A DNA stretch of 64,000 nt from Ramlibacter sp. (GCA_019635415.1 JAHBZN010000005.1:1-64000), one strand, 5' to 3'. Counted from the first letter of the stretch, positions 9,601 to 17,384 are shown. The notes: generated by a model from the sequence alone, not told the origin. Numbers and translations: made by a program.

Positions 9601-9785
9601 TGCGAGCCCGCGCTATAGGTGCCGTTGGCGGGCGTGAAATAGCCGTTGACGGTCTGGCCCGCGGTGGTGGACGCGTTGGTGCCGTTGTTTTGCGGCACGG
9701 CGCAGACCTGCCCGAGCACCCACCCGCTCAGCAACAGCAAATAGACGGGCACCGCCCATCGCAGTGCCCGAGCCAACGACTTCAT
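6672..9785 (-). CDS. large secreted protein with Gly-rich region and DUF11 repeats
   Basis: A 1037-residue exported protein of unknown function. Residues 1-25 form a signal peptide (hydrophobic run PVYLLLLSGWVLG). Residues 30-540 are a low-complexity, Gly/Asn/Thr-rich region with several runs of five to nine glycines (about 315-500). From residue 547 there are DUF11-type beta-sandwich repeats of about 130 residues, starting near 547, 677, 807 and 938. Each opens with (D/I)LS-x-(S/T)K or TVTK and contains the NxGP motif and a D-x-LP-x-GL segment. The fourth stops abruptly at TCSVTATGS, where such repeats normally run on through a further 30-40 residues. No sorting signal, autotransporter barrel or secretion-system tail is visible. 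DUF11 proteins are usually surface or extracellular. The start at 9785 fits the signal peptide. Confidence 0.85.
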   Translation of the reverse strand: MKSLARALRWAVPVYLLLLSGWVLGQVCAVPQNNGTNASTTAGQTVNGYFTPANGTYSAGSQPTITLSGGRGSATWSAGDLALLIQMQCVDMDRTESDSYGDGAPGRPAQGYLETSGTCRVGQYEYVPAGPGTSGTSFVAGAPLQYTYVQANPTSTTPRRSFQVVRVPQYGNLTLGGSLTGLAWNGTNGGVLALDVAKTMDFNGQTIDMSARGFRGGGGRASNTDGNNPFRSRDPNAASQSHASKGEGIAGTPRWTFTDGSPFDRVDTTGTVVDNTGTAYIGYPGTGTTADFDYARGAPGNAGGGGQYYNNVYHNGGGGGGANGGAGGRGGFGWRSAGWAGVASDYSNIEAVTGQHLAAFGGGSFGGAGISRVVMGGGGGAGDQNGNSNNTREMSGATGGGIVLLRAGALTGGGTIDVRGGSANTNPLNDAAGAGAAGGSVIVVSPNWTGGSLVVSASGGQGGDAWLTGTGGAHSGGGGGGGGVVVRTGAASVDVTGGANGITNTSDSPPGGADHGALPGNTGVNVLISEAADPVSNSGYKCLPLTDLSVSKQASTTTLSIGQTTNFTLTLGNSGPQQATAATVVDALPAGLGSLALVTASGSSGATTLTSSAISGSTFTGTVTLPVNQTLTIVLRAVATANGAPVNTGSVSAPANASDTNLGNNSATATVVIGPSADLSATKVANTPSLVVGQTTTFTLTFANNGPSAVTGARITDTLPSGLGTLTFVSASVAGSSTLTSRTVAGSTFNGTATLPVGSTLTVVLRAVAGAIGSVVNTTTIAPPSGTTDTDPSNNSGTAAVYIGPQADLSITKSASPTVILPDQTTVFTVTVRNLGPNTATAATFNDTLPSGLAGMTITAVTTSGASATVTARATVSSQANATMTLPPSSSITFTLRAIAGGVGEQVNVATVTPPAGVIDPVSSNNTAQATVTIPVSTVITVTKTNTLSTVVSGSATVYGITITNNGPNSADGTVLTDPAAAGLSCSGVSCSASGGAICPGSPTIAGLQGTGLTLPTFPASSTMVFLVTCSVTATGS

Positions 9786-9843
9786 GAGGATCCAGTCACG
9801 TCCAGCCCGAATCCCTGATGTTACTTCTTGTTGCTATTTTTTA

Positions 9844-10506
9844 TTACTGCGCGCTCACCAGCCAGACCACAAAAGCGACGCAAATGCCAAGAATGACCGC
9901 TGCCAGCAGGCGCGACCCCATGTCATCACGCGAGGCTGGCACCTCGCGCGAAACCAGCTTGTCGCCACCCAGCATCGGCCGGATCAGGTTGTCCTTCTTC
10001 TTCCAGAGATAGAACAGCACGGCCGCCACGTGCACACAGGCGAGTACCACCACCAGCCACTGTCCGACCTCCTTGTGGTACCAGGTGGCGGCCAGGCCAT
10101 TCGCACTGGAGACGAGGCGATTCAGCGGCCCGGTGAACGAGATTTCATCGTCGCTGACCAGGCCGGTGCCGATCTGCACGGCCAGCAGGGCCAGCATGGC
10201 AAATACCGATCCTGCGCCCAGCGGGTTGTGACCAATCAGGTGATCCGGGTGGGGCTTGCCGCGCAGGTAGTTGAGGACACTGCGCGGGGAGTAAATGAAC
10301 GAAGCGAAGCGTGACCATCGCCCCCCGACCAGGCCCCAGACGATCCGGAACAGCAACAGGGCCATCACGGCATAGCCCAATCGGGCGTGCCAGTCGATGA
10401 TGGCCCCGCCGATGTGGCCGGTGATGACCAGGGCGATGACACAGATGGCCAGCGACCAGTGGAAAAGGCGGGTGGGCAGGTCCCAGACCCTGACTTTGTT
10501 TGACAT
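9844..10506 (-). CDS. cytochrome b561-type membrane protein
   Basis: A four-to-five-helix membrane cytochrome of the b561 / Ni-Fe-hydrogenase b-subunit family, which passes electrons between the quinone pool and periplasmic partners. The 220 residues begin VRVWDLPTRLFHWSLA, a hallmark of the family, and have candidate haem ligands His16, His40, His144 and His159 in predicted helices. A last helix lies at about 198-217. It is divergent from the cytochrome c' gene, a common pairing that suggests an electron-transfer couple. AGAGGGA upstream of the ATG at 10506 supports the start. Confidence 0.88.
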   Translation of the reverse strand: MSNKVRVWDLPTRLFHWSLAICVIALVITGHIGGAIIDWHARLGYAVMALLLFRIVWGLVGGRWSRFASFIYSPRSVLNYLRGKPHPDHLIGHNPLGAGSVFAMLALLAVQIGTGLVSDDEISFTGPLNRLVSSANGLAATWYHKEVGQWLVVVLACVHVAAVLFYLWKKKDNLIRPMLGGDKLVSREVPASRDDMGSRLLAAVILGICVAFVVWLVSAQ

Positions 10507-10687
10507 GGAATTCCCTCTGCAATGTTGTGCGCGTATTCTGCGGATGGTGTCCTCGCGGACCGGCCAGCAATGATTAGTGAATTCCCTTAACCTTTAGTTC
10601 CTGCTGAACTTTCTTTCAAAAGCCCGATCATCTGCTTGGCGAATTGCCAATTTTCAAACCACGGAAACCCACGGAGAAGGAAAAACC

Positions 10688-11143
10688 ATGAAAGTCATTG
10701 CCTCGTTGACCTTTGCCGCAGCGGCCTGCGCGCTGTCGGTGCCGGCCTTTGCGCAGTTTGCCAAGGCTGAAGATGCGATCAAGTACCGCCAGAGCGCCCT
10801 GTTCGTGATGGCGCAGCACTTCGGGCGGCTCGGGGCCATGGCCAACGGCCGCATTCCCTTCGACGCCAAGGTGGCGGCCGACAACGCCGAGGTGGTGGCC
10901 GACATGGCCAAACTGCCCTGGGCCGCGTTTGGTCCCGGCACCGAGCAGGGGGCTCCCACCAAGGCCAAGCCGGACATCTGGGTGGAGCAGGCCAAGTTCA
11001 AGGAACACAGCGACAAGCTGATCGCCGAGTCCGCCAAGCTGGCTGCCGCAGCCAAAACCGGCAGCCTGGACACGCTGAAGACGGCCTTTGGTGCCACCGC
11101 CGGCACCTGCAAGTCCTGCCACGACGCCTACCGCGCCAAGTAA
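10688..11143 (+). CDS. cytochrome c' (periplasmic)
   Basis: A four-helix-bundle c-type cytochrome found in the periplasm, associated with nitric oxide binding or electron transfer. The 151-residue precursor has a clear signal peptide (cleavage after VPAFA, about residue 22) and a single haem-binding CKSCH motif at residues 141-145 close to the C-terminus, the cytochrome c' arrangement. The mature length of about 129 residues fits the family. GAGAAGGAA lies just upstream of the ATG. The 181-base gap to the divergent cytochrome b561 gene should hold both promoters, but I see no convincing -35/-10 pair there. Confidence 0.92.
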   Translation: MKVIASLTFAAAACALSVPAFAQFAKAEDAIKYRQSALFVMAQHFGRLGAMANGRIPFDAKVAADNAEVVADMAKLPWAAFGPGTEQGAPTKAKPDIWVEQAKFKEHSDKLIAESAKLAAAAKTGSLDTLKTAFGATAGTCKSCHDAYRAK

Positions 11144-11159
11144 GCCCGCGGCCCCAATG

Positions 11160-11191
11160 AAAAAGCCTGCCGACTGGCAGGCTTTTTTTTT
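11160..11191. terminator. bidirectional terminator between cytochrome c' and tlpA-like genes
   Basis: AGCCTGCC (11164-11171) and GGCAGGCT (11176-11183) form an 8-bp stem with a GACT loop. It is preceded by an A run and followed by nine T residues, so it can stop transcription from both converging genes. Confidence 0.88.
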
Positions 11192-11203
11192 GGCTCGGGC
11201 AAC

Positions 11204-11704
11204 TCAGGTCTCGGCCAGCAGCTTCTCGATCAGGCTGTGCAATTCCGCAAAATCGGGTTCGCCCACGTAGCGCTTCACGATGTCTCCGCGCTTGTTGACG
11301 ATGTAGGTCGTCGGCGTGAGCTGCACCTCGCCCCAGGCTCGTGCCACCGCGCCGGTGTTGTCGATCGCCACCTTGAACGGCAGTTTGCGCGTTTCAGCGT
11401 AGTTCACGACGTAGCTCGGTGGGTCATAGCTCATGGCGACCGCCAGCGTGTCAAATCCCTTGCCCCGGTACTTGTCGTAGGTGGCAATGATCTTCGGCAT
11501 TTCGGCCACGCAGGTTGTGCAACTCGTTGCCCAGAAGTTCACCAGCGTCACCTTGCCCTTGAGATCCTGCGTGGTTTGGCTGGAGCCATCAAGCAACACG
11601 AACGTGGATTCGGGCGCGCCCGAGGGGCCGGTGGTCAGCAAGACCCCGGCACCGATTGCCAACGCAGCCGCTACTACGGCACCATAGAGGACAGATTTCT
11701 TCAT
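11204..11704 (-). CDS. TlpA-like exported thioredoxin-fold protein
   Basis: A membrane-anchored or periplasmic thiol-disulfide oxidoreductase of the TlpA/ResA group. After an N-terminal hydrophobic segment (residues 5-25) the thioredoxin fold carries WATSCTTC with Cys62 and Cys65, and a cis-Pro region at LTPTTYIV. The 166-residue length is normal. A TTG at 11725 extends the frame by seven residues. I prefer the ATG at 11704 because the signal segment then starts MKKSVLYG. The start faces the DUF4197 gene only 15 bases away, and the proximity of the cytochrome c' gene is consistent with a role in cytochrome or envelope thiol chemistry (inference). Confidence 0.88.
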   Translation of the reverse strand: MKKSVLYGAVVAAALAIGAGVLLTTGPSGAPESTFVLLDGSSQTTQDLKGKVTLVNFWATSCTTCVAEMPKIIATYDKYRGKGFDTLAVAMSYDPPSYVVNYAETRKLPFKVAIDNTGAVARAWGEVQLTPTTYIVNKRGDIVKRYVGEPDFAELHSLIEKLLAET

Positions 11705-11719
11705 TTCGAGGGTTGACCC

Positions 11720-12424
11720 ATGCAACGACGTCAGTTTAATGCCGCATCCGCCACCGTGCTGGGCTGCCTGTCAATGGCGGCCTGGCAGCAGGCCCATGCG
11801 CTGGCGCTCAAGGACCTGACGGATGCCGAAGCCTCGCAGGGACTGAAGACGGCGCTTGAGAAAGGGGCGCTGGCCGCAGTCAGCCTGCTCGGCAAGACCG
11901 ATGGATTCCTTGGCAACCCAAAAGTTCGAATTCCCTTGCCCGGCGTGCTGGAAGACGCCGCCAAACTGCTCAAGACCTTTGGCCAGGGCAAGCGCGTGGA
12001 TGAGCTTGTGACCTCGATGAACCGGGCGGCGGAGGCCGCGGTGCCGATGGCCAAGGACCTGCTGGTGAATGCCGTCCGCTCGATGAATGTGAGCGATGCG
12101 CGCAACATCCTGACGGGGGGCGACACCTCGGTGACCGCCTTCTTTGCCGAAAAGACCCGCGAACCGCTGGTCGTCAAATTTCTGCCTGTGGTCACGCGGG
12201 CCACTGAAAAAGTCGGACTGGCGGAAAAGTACAACCGCGTGGCGGCCAAGGCCTCCGGGGTGGGCCTGCTGCGCAAGGAAGACGCCAACTTGCAGCAGTA
12301 CGTGACCGGCAAGTCGCTGGACGGCCTCTACCTGATGATCGGAGAGGAGGAAAAGAAGATCCGCCAGGACCCGGTGGGGACTGGCAGTGCCATTCTCAAG
12401 AAGGTCTTTGGGGGCCTGAAGTAG
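11720..12424 (+). CDS. DUF4197 family exported protein
   Basis: A 234-residue predicted periplasmic protein of the DUF4197 family, whose function is not known. The N-terminus MQRRQF followed by a hydrophobic stretch to AHA (about residue 27) resembles a Tat-type signal peptide. The rest is helical, with conserved-looking segments LKDLTDAEASQGLK and GKSLDGLYLMIGEEEKKIR near the C-terminus. It starts 15 bases from the divergent TlpA-like gene, and its last 29 bases overlap the 3' end of the convergent thioredoxin-like gene. Confidence 0.85.
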   Translation: MQRRQFNAASATVLGCLSMAAWQQAHALALKDLTDAEASQGLKTALEKGALAAVSLLGKTDGFLGNPKVRIPLPGVLEDAAKLLKTFGQGKRVDELVTSMNRAAEAAVPMAKDLLVNAVRSMNVSDARNILTGGDTSVTAFFAEKTREPLVVKFLPVVTRATEKVGLAEKYNRVAAKASGVGLLRKEDANLQQYVTGKSLDGLYLMIGEEEKKIRQDPVGTGSAILKKVFGGLK

Positions 12425-12914
12425 GCTCGTTGCGGGGGGCCTGCGCGAGAGACCGCCGCGCCGTGGCCAGTGCGGTGTCCAGGTAGGCACCGTAGAAGTC
12501 CGGCACCGCGACACCCACCAGCCTTTCGGCCAGCTCCTCGCCCTCCGCCCCCAGGAACAGCACGGTGGGGGTGAAGCTCGTCTTCCAGCGGGCCGACAGC
12601 GCCGCACCGTGGCTCGCTTCGCCGCGGAAATCGAGAATGGCGGTTTTCCGGTCGGTCACGTCGAACTGCCAGGCGGCCAGCCCCTCGGCCCGCATGGGCA
12701 GCAGGTAGTTGCGGCGCACCAGCTCGCAGTAGGGGCAGCCCGGCAGGGTGGCCAGCAGCACCAGCGGGTTGCCGCCCTGTACCGCACGGCGGCCTTCGAT
12801 GCGCAACGCGACGGGCACGGGCAGGGCCGACTCCCGGGCCGGGCTGCTCCTGGCGCCCAGTGCCAGGGCCAGCCCCAGTCCCCCAGTGAACTGGCGTCGC
12901 TGCAGGCTGCTCAT
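12396..12914 (-). CDS. exported thioredoxin-fold protein with CPYC motif
   Basis: A 172-residue protein with a twin-Arg N-terminus (QRRQFTGGLGLALALGA) and a thioredoxin-like core. Cys60-Pro-Tyr-Cys63 is the candidate redox pair (TLPGCPYCELVRR) and TPTVLFLG supplies the cis-Pro region. It resembles SoxW-like or thioredoxin-like periplasmic proteins, but I cannot assign a partner. The start codon overlaps the stop of the upstream alpha/beta hydrolase gene (ATGA at 12911-12914), so the two are probably translated together. Its 3' end overlaps the convergent DUF4197 gene by 29 bases. Confidence 0.82.
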   Translation of the reverse strand: MSSLQRRQFTGGLGLALALGARSSPARESALPVPVALRIEGRRAVQGGNPLVLLATLPGCPYCELVRRNYLLPMRAEGLAAWQFDVTDRKTAILDFRGEASHGAALSARWKTSFTPTVLFLGAEGEELAERLVGVAVPDFYGAYLDTALATARRSLAQAPRNEPTSGPQRPS

Positions 12915-13651
12915 GAGGCGCAGTCCTGCAGGATGCGCACCAGCGCCTCGGGGTCGCTGATCATCGGGTCATGGCCGGTCTTGAGTTCGACCACGCAGGC
13001 GCCGCCAGGACCGCCCAGCCACGCGCCCTCCCAGAATCGCGGGTCGACCACGCGCGGCCGGATGGCGTCGATGGTGCCCAGCGCCGGTTCGGTGCAATTG
13101 ATGAAGGTGCGGGGCACCGTGGCGACCCGATGGGGGTCGAAGTCCAGTGGGGCCGAGTAGGTGTGGCCCGGATGCGGCGTCTGCCGCCGCTTCACCCATT
13201 CGTAGTCCGCGGCGGCCAGGCCAAATACGGCCGGATCCGGCGGGGGGAAGCTGTAGGTGGGTGAGGCCTGGGCCGCCGCCAGCCGGGCTTCGCGCGTGGT
13301 GCTCGCGTGGGTGCTGCCCCAGCTCTCGCCGGGGCGAGGCACCACGGCGTCGACATAGACCAGGTGCTTCAGGCGCCCGGGCATGCGGTCCGCCAGGGCG
13401 GTGCCGATCATGCCGGCGTAGGAGTGCACGACCAGCACCACGTCTTCAAGCTCCTCGGCTTCCAGCGCGTGCATCACGTCGCTGATGTGGGTCTCGAGCG
13501 TGATGGCGCTGGACAGCAGGTGTGCGCGTTCGCCGACGCCGGTGAGCGTGACGGGATGGGCGCGGTGCCCGGCACGCACCAGCGCGAGCGTGACATCGCG
13601 CCAGCACCAGGCGCCATGCCAGGCGCCGTGAACAAGGAGGAAATGGGCCAT
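12911..13651 (-). CDS. alpha/beta-hydrolase (esterase-like)
   Basis: A 246-residue cytosolic alpha/beta-hydrolase. The protein opens MAHFLLVHGAWHGAWCW with the oxyanion HGAWHG motif. The nucleophile elbow is HSYAG with Ser77, and a late GHDPM segment supplies the candidate catalytic His. It resembles plant-type hydroxynitrile-lyase/methylesterase relatives common in bacteria; the substrate is unknown. The ATG at 13651 shares a base with the CoA-transferase stop (TGATG), and its stop overlaps the next gene, so the three genes form one coupled unit with CoA chemistry upstream. Confidence 0.88.
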   Translation of the reverse strand: MAHFLLVHGAWHGAWCWRDVTLALVRAGHRAHPVTLTGVGERAHLLSSAITLETHISDVMHALEAEELEDVVLVVHSYAGMIGTALADRMPGRLKHLVYVDAVVPRPGESWGSTHASTTREARLAAAQASPTYSFPPPDPAVFGLAAADYEWVKRRQTPHPGHTYSAPLDFDPHRVATVPRTFINCTEPALGTIDAIRPRVVDPRFWEGAWLGGPGGACVVELKTGHDPMISDPEALVRILQDCAS

Positions 13652-14886
13652 CAGATGACTCCGGTTGTCCGCAGTTCCGACATTCTGGCGTCCGAATAGT
13701 TCAGCAGTCCGCCGAGCACGTCCGCGGTGTGCTGTCCCAGCAGGGGTGGGGGAAGGTCGGTTCGCACCGGGGTTGCGCCCAGCTTCATGGGGCTGGCAAC
13801 GAGCTGCAGTCCTTCCTTCACGGGGTGATTCCAGCTTGTCACCATGCCGCGCTGCTGCACCTGCGGGTCGGCGAATACTTCGGCCAGGTTGTTGATGGCG
13901 CCGCAGGGCACCTTGGCCGCTTCCAGCGCCGCCAGCCACTCGGCCTTGCCGCGAGTGGCCATGAGGCTCTCGAGCAGAGGCACCAGCACGGCCCGATTGC
14001 GCACGCGGTCCTGGTTCTTGGCGTACCGGGGGTCGGTCGCGAGGTCCGGCCGACCGGCCACCGCGCAGAACTTGGCAAACTGGCCGTCGTTCCCCACGGC
14101 GAGGATCAGGTGATCCTTGCTTCCGTCGGCGGCGGGCGCCACCTCGAACACCTGGTAGGGCACGATGTTCTGATGGGCATTGCCCGCCCGTCCGGGCGCC
14201 TTGCCGTTCACGAGGTAGTTGGCGCCGAGGTTGGCCAGCATGGCCACCTGCGTGTCCAGCAGCGCCATGTCGATCTGCTGGCCCTCGCCGGTGCGTTCCG
14301 CGTGGCGCAGCGCGGCCAGCACCGCGACGGTGGCGTACATGCCGGTGAACAGGTCGGCCACGGCCACACCGACTTTCTGGGGGCCACCACCCAGGTCGTC
14401 GCGCTCGCCGGTCACGCTCATCAGGCCCCCCATGCCCTGCACGGCGTAGTCATAGCCCGCGCGTTCCCGGTAGGGGCCGGTCTGCCCGAACCCGGTGATG
14501 CTGCAGTAGACGAGCCGTGGGTTCAGCGCCTTGAGCGAGGCGTAGTCCAGACCGTAGCGCGCCATGTCGCCAACCTTGAAGTTCTCGACAAACACGTGGC
14601 AATGCGCGACCAGCTCGCGGATCAGCGCCTGTCCCGCGGGCTGGGCGATGTCGCAGGTCACGGAGCGCTTGTTGCGGTTGGTCCCCAGGTAGTAGGCGGC
14701 CTCGGCTGTGTCGTGGCCCTGCGGGTCCTTGAGAAAGGGCGGGCCCCAGCTGCGCGTGTCGTCGCCGCTGCCGGGCCTTTCGATCTTGATCACATCGGCG
14801 CCGAGGTCCGCCAGGGTCTGGGTGCACCAGGGGCCCGCCAGCACGCGGGAGAGATCGAGAACGCGAATGCCATCAAGTGAGTTCAT
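13651..14886 (-). CDS. CaiB/BaiF-family (class III) CoA-transferase
   Basis: Transfers CoA between carboxylic acids by a glutamyl/aspartyl anhydride mechanism. The 411-residue protein has the family start LDGIRVLDLSRVLAGPW, the IKIERPGSGDDTR segment (residues 34-45), FGQTGPY and the candidate catalytic Asp178 in VAVADLFTGMYA. I use the ATG at 14886 (MNSLDGIRV). An ATG nine bases upstream is possible, and the longer open frame to 15495 is not credible because the divergent lipoprotein gene occupies it. Substrate not predictable from sequence. Confidence 0.92.
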   Translation of the reverse strand: MNSLDGIRVLDLSRVLAGPWCTQTLADLGADVIKIERPGSGDDTRSWGPPFLKDPQGHDTAEAAYYLGTNRNKRSVTCDIAQPAGQALIRELVAHCHVFVENFKVGDMARYGLDYASLKALNPRLVYCSITGFGQTGPYRERAGYDYAVQGMGGLMSVTGERDDLGGGPQKVGVAVADLFTGMYATVAVLAALRHAERTGEGQQIDMALLDTQVAMLANLGANYLVNGKAPGRAGNAHQNIVPYQVFEVAPAADGSKDHLILAVGNDGQFAKFCAVAGRPDLATDPRYAKNQDRVRNRAVLVPLLESLMATRGKAEWLAALEAAKVPCGAINNLAEVFADPQVQQRGMVTSWNHPVKEGLQLVASPMKLGATPVRTDLPPPLLGQHTADVLGGLLNYSDARMSELRTTGVI

Positions 14887-14921
14887 GGGCGTCATTTTCG
14901 GGGCAATCGGATAATCCCGTG

Positions 14922-15443
14922 ATGCACTGTCTCCGCTTCCTTTCGTTCCTGGCCGTTCTTTGGGGACTGGCGGGCTGCAGCCCCACGCTGAACTGGCGCG
15001 AAGTCCGGGTCGAACCCACCGCGTTGACCGCGCTCCTGCCCTGCAAGCCCGACGTCGGATCGCGCACCGTGCCCTTTGCCGGCCGGCCGACCGAACTCCA
15101 CATGGTCGGCTGCGATGCGGGAGGCGCGACCTTTGCGATCGCCTTTGCCGCGATCGGCGATGCCGACAACCCGCGCGACGTGCTGGCTCTGTGGAAATCC
15201 GCGACCCTGGCCAACATGCGCGCGGCGGGGGCCCTTGATAGGCCGTTCGCCGTTCCCGGGGCTGACACCGCGGTGCCGCCCTGGCGCAGCAGCGCGAGCG
15301 GCCAGCGCGCCGGCGGACAGGCGGTGCAGAGCGAGGCGGTGTATTTTGCGCGGGGAGGCCAGGTGTTCCAGGCCGTGATCTACGCGGACCGCATGACCGC
15401 CGACAGCAGCGAGACCTTCTTTTCCAGCCTTCGCTTCCCATGA
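14922..15443 (+). CDS. small predicted lipoprotein
   Basis: A 173-residue protein with a lipoprotein signal peptide: hydrophobic residues 4-18 followed by the lipobox LAGC with Cys19. The mature part (an RVEPTALTALLPCKPD segment, then an FRFP-type C-terminal strand) looks like a single compact alpha/beta domain that I do not recognise. It is divergent from the CoA-transferase gene (35 bases between start codons), and its stop overlaps the MFS gene by ATGA, so it is probably translated together with the transporter. A longer start at 14877 would bury the signal peptide and is rejected. Confidence 0.8.
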   Translation: MHCLRFLSFLAVLWGLAGCSPTLNWREVRVEPTALTALLPCKPDVGSRTVPFAGRPTELHMVGCDAGGATFAIAFAAIGDADNPRDVLALWKSATLANMRAAGALDRPFAVPGADTAVPPWRSSASGQRAGGQAVQSEAVYFARGGQVFQAVIYADRMTADSSETFFSSLRFP

Positions 15444-16672
15444 CGCTGCTCTCGCGCCGCAACGCGGTCATCGTGTTCCTGGCGTTTGCCTTCACCTACT
15501 TCTTTTCGGCGCTGCTGCGGGCCATCACGGCCACGCTGTCGCCGGTGCTGACGCAGGAGTTCAGCCTGCATGCGCGTGATCTGGGTCTGCTGGCGGGGGG
15601 GTACTTCCTGGGCTTCGCCGCCACCCAGCTGCCGCTGGGGACCTGGCTGGACCGGCATGGTCCCAAGAAAGTCATCCTGGCCTTCCTGGGGGTTGCCGTG
15701 GCGGGCTGCGTGGCTTTCTCCATGGCCACCAGTTTTGCCGGCCTGCTGCTGGCGCGCATCCTGTGCGGCGTGGGGGTCAGTGCCTGCCTCATGGCCCCGC
15801 TCACGGGTTTTCGGCGCTGGCTGGAACCGGCGGTGCAGTTGCGTGCCAACTCATGGATGCTGATGACCGGTTCGCTGGGCATGGTGGCCTCGACGCTGCC
15901 TGTTCAGTGGCTGGTGCCCTGGATGGGTTGGCGCGCCCTGTTCTGGGGGCTGGCGGGTCTGGTGCTGTTGTCGATGGTGATACTGGCCTGGAAAGTCCCT
16001 GCCTGGGTGTCCGTGTCGGCACAGCCGGGTCATGGCCCGGCCAGCTACGCCAGTGTCTGGCGGCACCCTTACTTTCGCCGCATGGTGCCCGTGGGGTTTT
16101 TCAGCTACGGAGGGATGATCGCCATCCAGACGCTCTGGGCCGGTCCGTGGATGGTCCAGGTGGCGGGCCGCACGCCGACCGAGGCCGCCAGCGGGCTTTT
16201 CGTCATCAACCTGTCGATGCTGTGTGCCTTCTGGACCTGGGGACTGGTCAATCCGCTGCTGGCGCGCCGGGGCATTACCACCAACCGGCTCATCGCCTGT
16301 GGTGTGCCCTTGAGCCTGCTGGCAATTGCTATGATTATCGTAGCGGGAGGTCGAGCGGGGGCGGGGGCTTGGGCAGGTTTTTGCGTCGCTTCCACCTTCA
16401 TGTCCATCGCCCAGCCCGCCGTGGGCATGGCGTTTCCGCCCGCGCTGGCGGGGCGCGCGCTGTCGGCCTACAACCTCGTGATCTTCGCGGGGGTCTTCGT
16501 GGTCCAGTGGGGCATCGGCCTGCTCATCGACGCGTTTGCGGCCACCGGGCTCGATGTTACGGGGGCCTACCGATCGGCGATGGGCGTCTTTCTGGTCTGC
16601 AGCGCGCTGTCGTATGGCTGGTTCATGCTGGGCAGACGCGATAATCAGGACAACCCGAACCCGCTTCCATGA
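15440..16672 (+). CDS. MFS transporter
   Basis: A 410-residue, 12-helix major facilitator permease of unknown substrate. The MFS signature between helices 2 and 3 is present as GTWLDRHGPKKVI (residues 68-80), and the N-terminal helix begins VIVFLAFAFTYFF. Start and stop both overlap neighbours by four bases (ATGA at 15440 and at 16669), linking it to the upstream lipoprotein and to the downstream EIIA. Residues 297-312, in a predicted helix of the second half, are encoded by a divergent copy of the 48-bp element. Confidence 0.88.
   Translation: MTLLSRRNAVIVFLAFAFTYFFSALLRAITATLSPVLTQEFSLHARDLGLLAGGYFLGFAATQLPLGTWLDRHGPKKVILAFLGVAVAGCVAFSMATSFAGLLLARILCGVGVSACLMAPLTGFRRWLEPAVQLRANSWMLMTGSLGMVASTLPVQWLVPWMGWRALFWGLAGLVLLSMVILAWKVPAWVSVSAQPGHGPASYASVWRHPYFRRMVPVGFFSYGGMIAIQTLWAGPWMVQVAGRTPTEAASGLFVINLSMLCAFWTWGLVNPLLARRGITTNRLIACGVPLSLLAIAMIIVAGGRAGAGAWAGFCVASTFMSIAQPAVGMAFPPALAGRALSAYNLVIFAGVFVVQWGIGLLIDAFAATGLDVTGAYRSAMGVFLVCSALSYGWFMLGRRDNQDNPNPLP
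16328..16375 (+). repeat. 48-bp dispersed element, copy B, inside the MFS gene
   Basis: GCTATGATTATCGTAGC, then exactly 20 bases, then GGGCTTGGGCA. The left arm and the spacing fit; the terminal motif keeps only GGGCT. It is read in frame 0 in the sense direction and encodes AMIIVAGGRAGAGAWA within a membrane helix and the loop after it. Confidence 0.55.
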
Positions 16673-17121
16673 ACCGCATCCTGATCATTGCCCATGCCCC
16701 CCTGGCCCACGCGTTGCGGCAATGCGCGCTGCACGTCTTCCCCGACAGCGCCGCCAGCATCATGGCGCTGGACGTGCTGCCCAACGTCTCGCCCGATGAA
16801 ACTCTGGGCGCGGCGCGCATCTCCATGGAACAGCTGGCGGGGCCCGGCATCAAGGGGGTGCTGGTGCTGACCGATATTTTTGGTGCAACCCCCTGCAACG
16901 TGGCGCAGAAGCTGGTGGACGGCGTGCGGTCCAAGCTCATCACCGGAGTCAACCTGCCCATGGTGCTGCGCAGCGTGAGCTACCGCCACGAGTCGCTGGA
17001 TACCCTGGTGACGCGCGCCGTGGCCGGCGGCACCCAGGGCGTGATGCAGGTCGCCATCACCGCGCCGCAGAACCAGGCCAGAAGAAAAAATGATCAAGAC
17101 AAGTACGACCATCAGCAATAA
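16669..17121 (+). CDS. PTS EIIA component, mannose/fructose-type fold
   Basis: A 150-residue phosphocarrier of the EIIA-Man family, phosphorylated by HPr. His9 in ILIIAHAPL is the expected phosphorylation site, and the LTDIFGATPCNVA segment near residue 67 is typical. No PTS permease (EIIB/EIIC) is nearby, as in the incomplete regulatory PTS of other betaproteobacteria. In Ralstonia this system affects polyhydroxyalkanoate metabolism. The start overlaps the MFS stop by four bases, and the last 32 bases overlap ptsH. The C-terminal tail is rich in charged residues and Gln. Confidence 0.92.
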   Translation: MNRILIIAHAPLAHALRQCALHVFPDSAASIMALDVLPNVSPDETLGAARISMEQLAGPGIKGVLVLTDIFGATPCNVAQKLVDGVRSKLITGVNLPMVLRSVSYRHESLDTLVTRAVAGGTQGVMQVAITAPQNQARRKNDQDKYDHQQ

Positions 17122-17359
17122 GCTGGGCCTGCATGCCCGGGCCTCCGCCAAGCTGACCAAGCTGGCGGGCAGTTTCCCCTGCGACGTCTGGATGAGCCGC
17201 GGCGAGCGCCGCGTGAATGCCAAGAGCATCATGGGCGTGATGATGCTGGCCGCCGGCATTGGCACCGAGGTGGTGCTGGAGACCAGCGGTGACCGCGAGC
17301 AGGAGGCCATGGACGCCCTGCTCGCGCTGATCGCCGACAAGTTCGGCGAAGGCGAATAG
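17090..17359 (+). CDS. ptsH: phosphocarrier protein HPr
   Basis: Passes phosphate from Enzyme I to EIIA. The 89-residue protein has the active-site segment NKLGLHARAS with His15, and the regulatory serine segment KSIMGVMML with Ser46, which is kept although I see no HPr kinase gene in the window. Length is standard. The gene starts inside the end of the EIIA gene (32-base overlap). Enzyme I follows after 25 bases. Confidence 0.95.
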   Translation: MIKTSTTISNKLGLHARASAKLTKLAGSFPCDVWMSRGERRVNAKSIMGVMMLAAGIGTEVVLETSGDREQEAMDALLALIADKFGEGE

Positions 17360-17384
17360 GCGTGGCATCGATGGTGGGGGCCCG

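Noticed and set aside
8055-9818. Long plus-strand open frames opposite the DUF11 gene
   Set aside because: They are shadows of a GC-rich repetitive gene: no ribosome binding sites, Ala/Arg/Gly-biased products without domains, and the minus-strand frame has a signal peptide and recognisable repeats.
13652-15495. Extended N-terminus of the CoA-transferase up to 15495
   Set aside because: The extension is Arg-rich, unrelated to the family, and runs antisense through a lipoprotein gene; the conserved start is at 14886.
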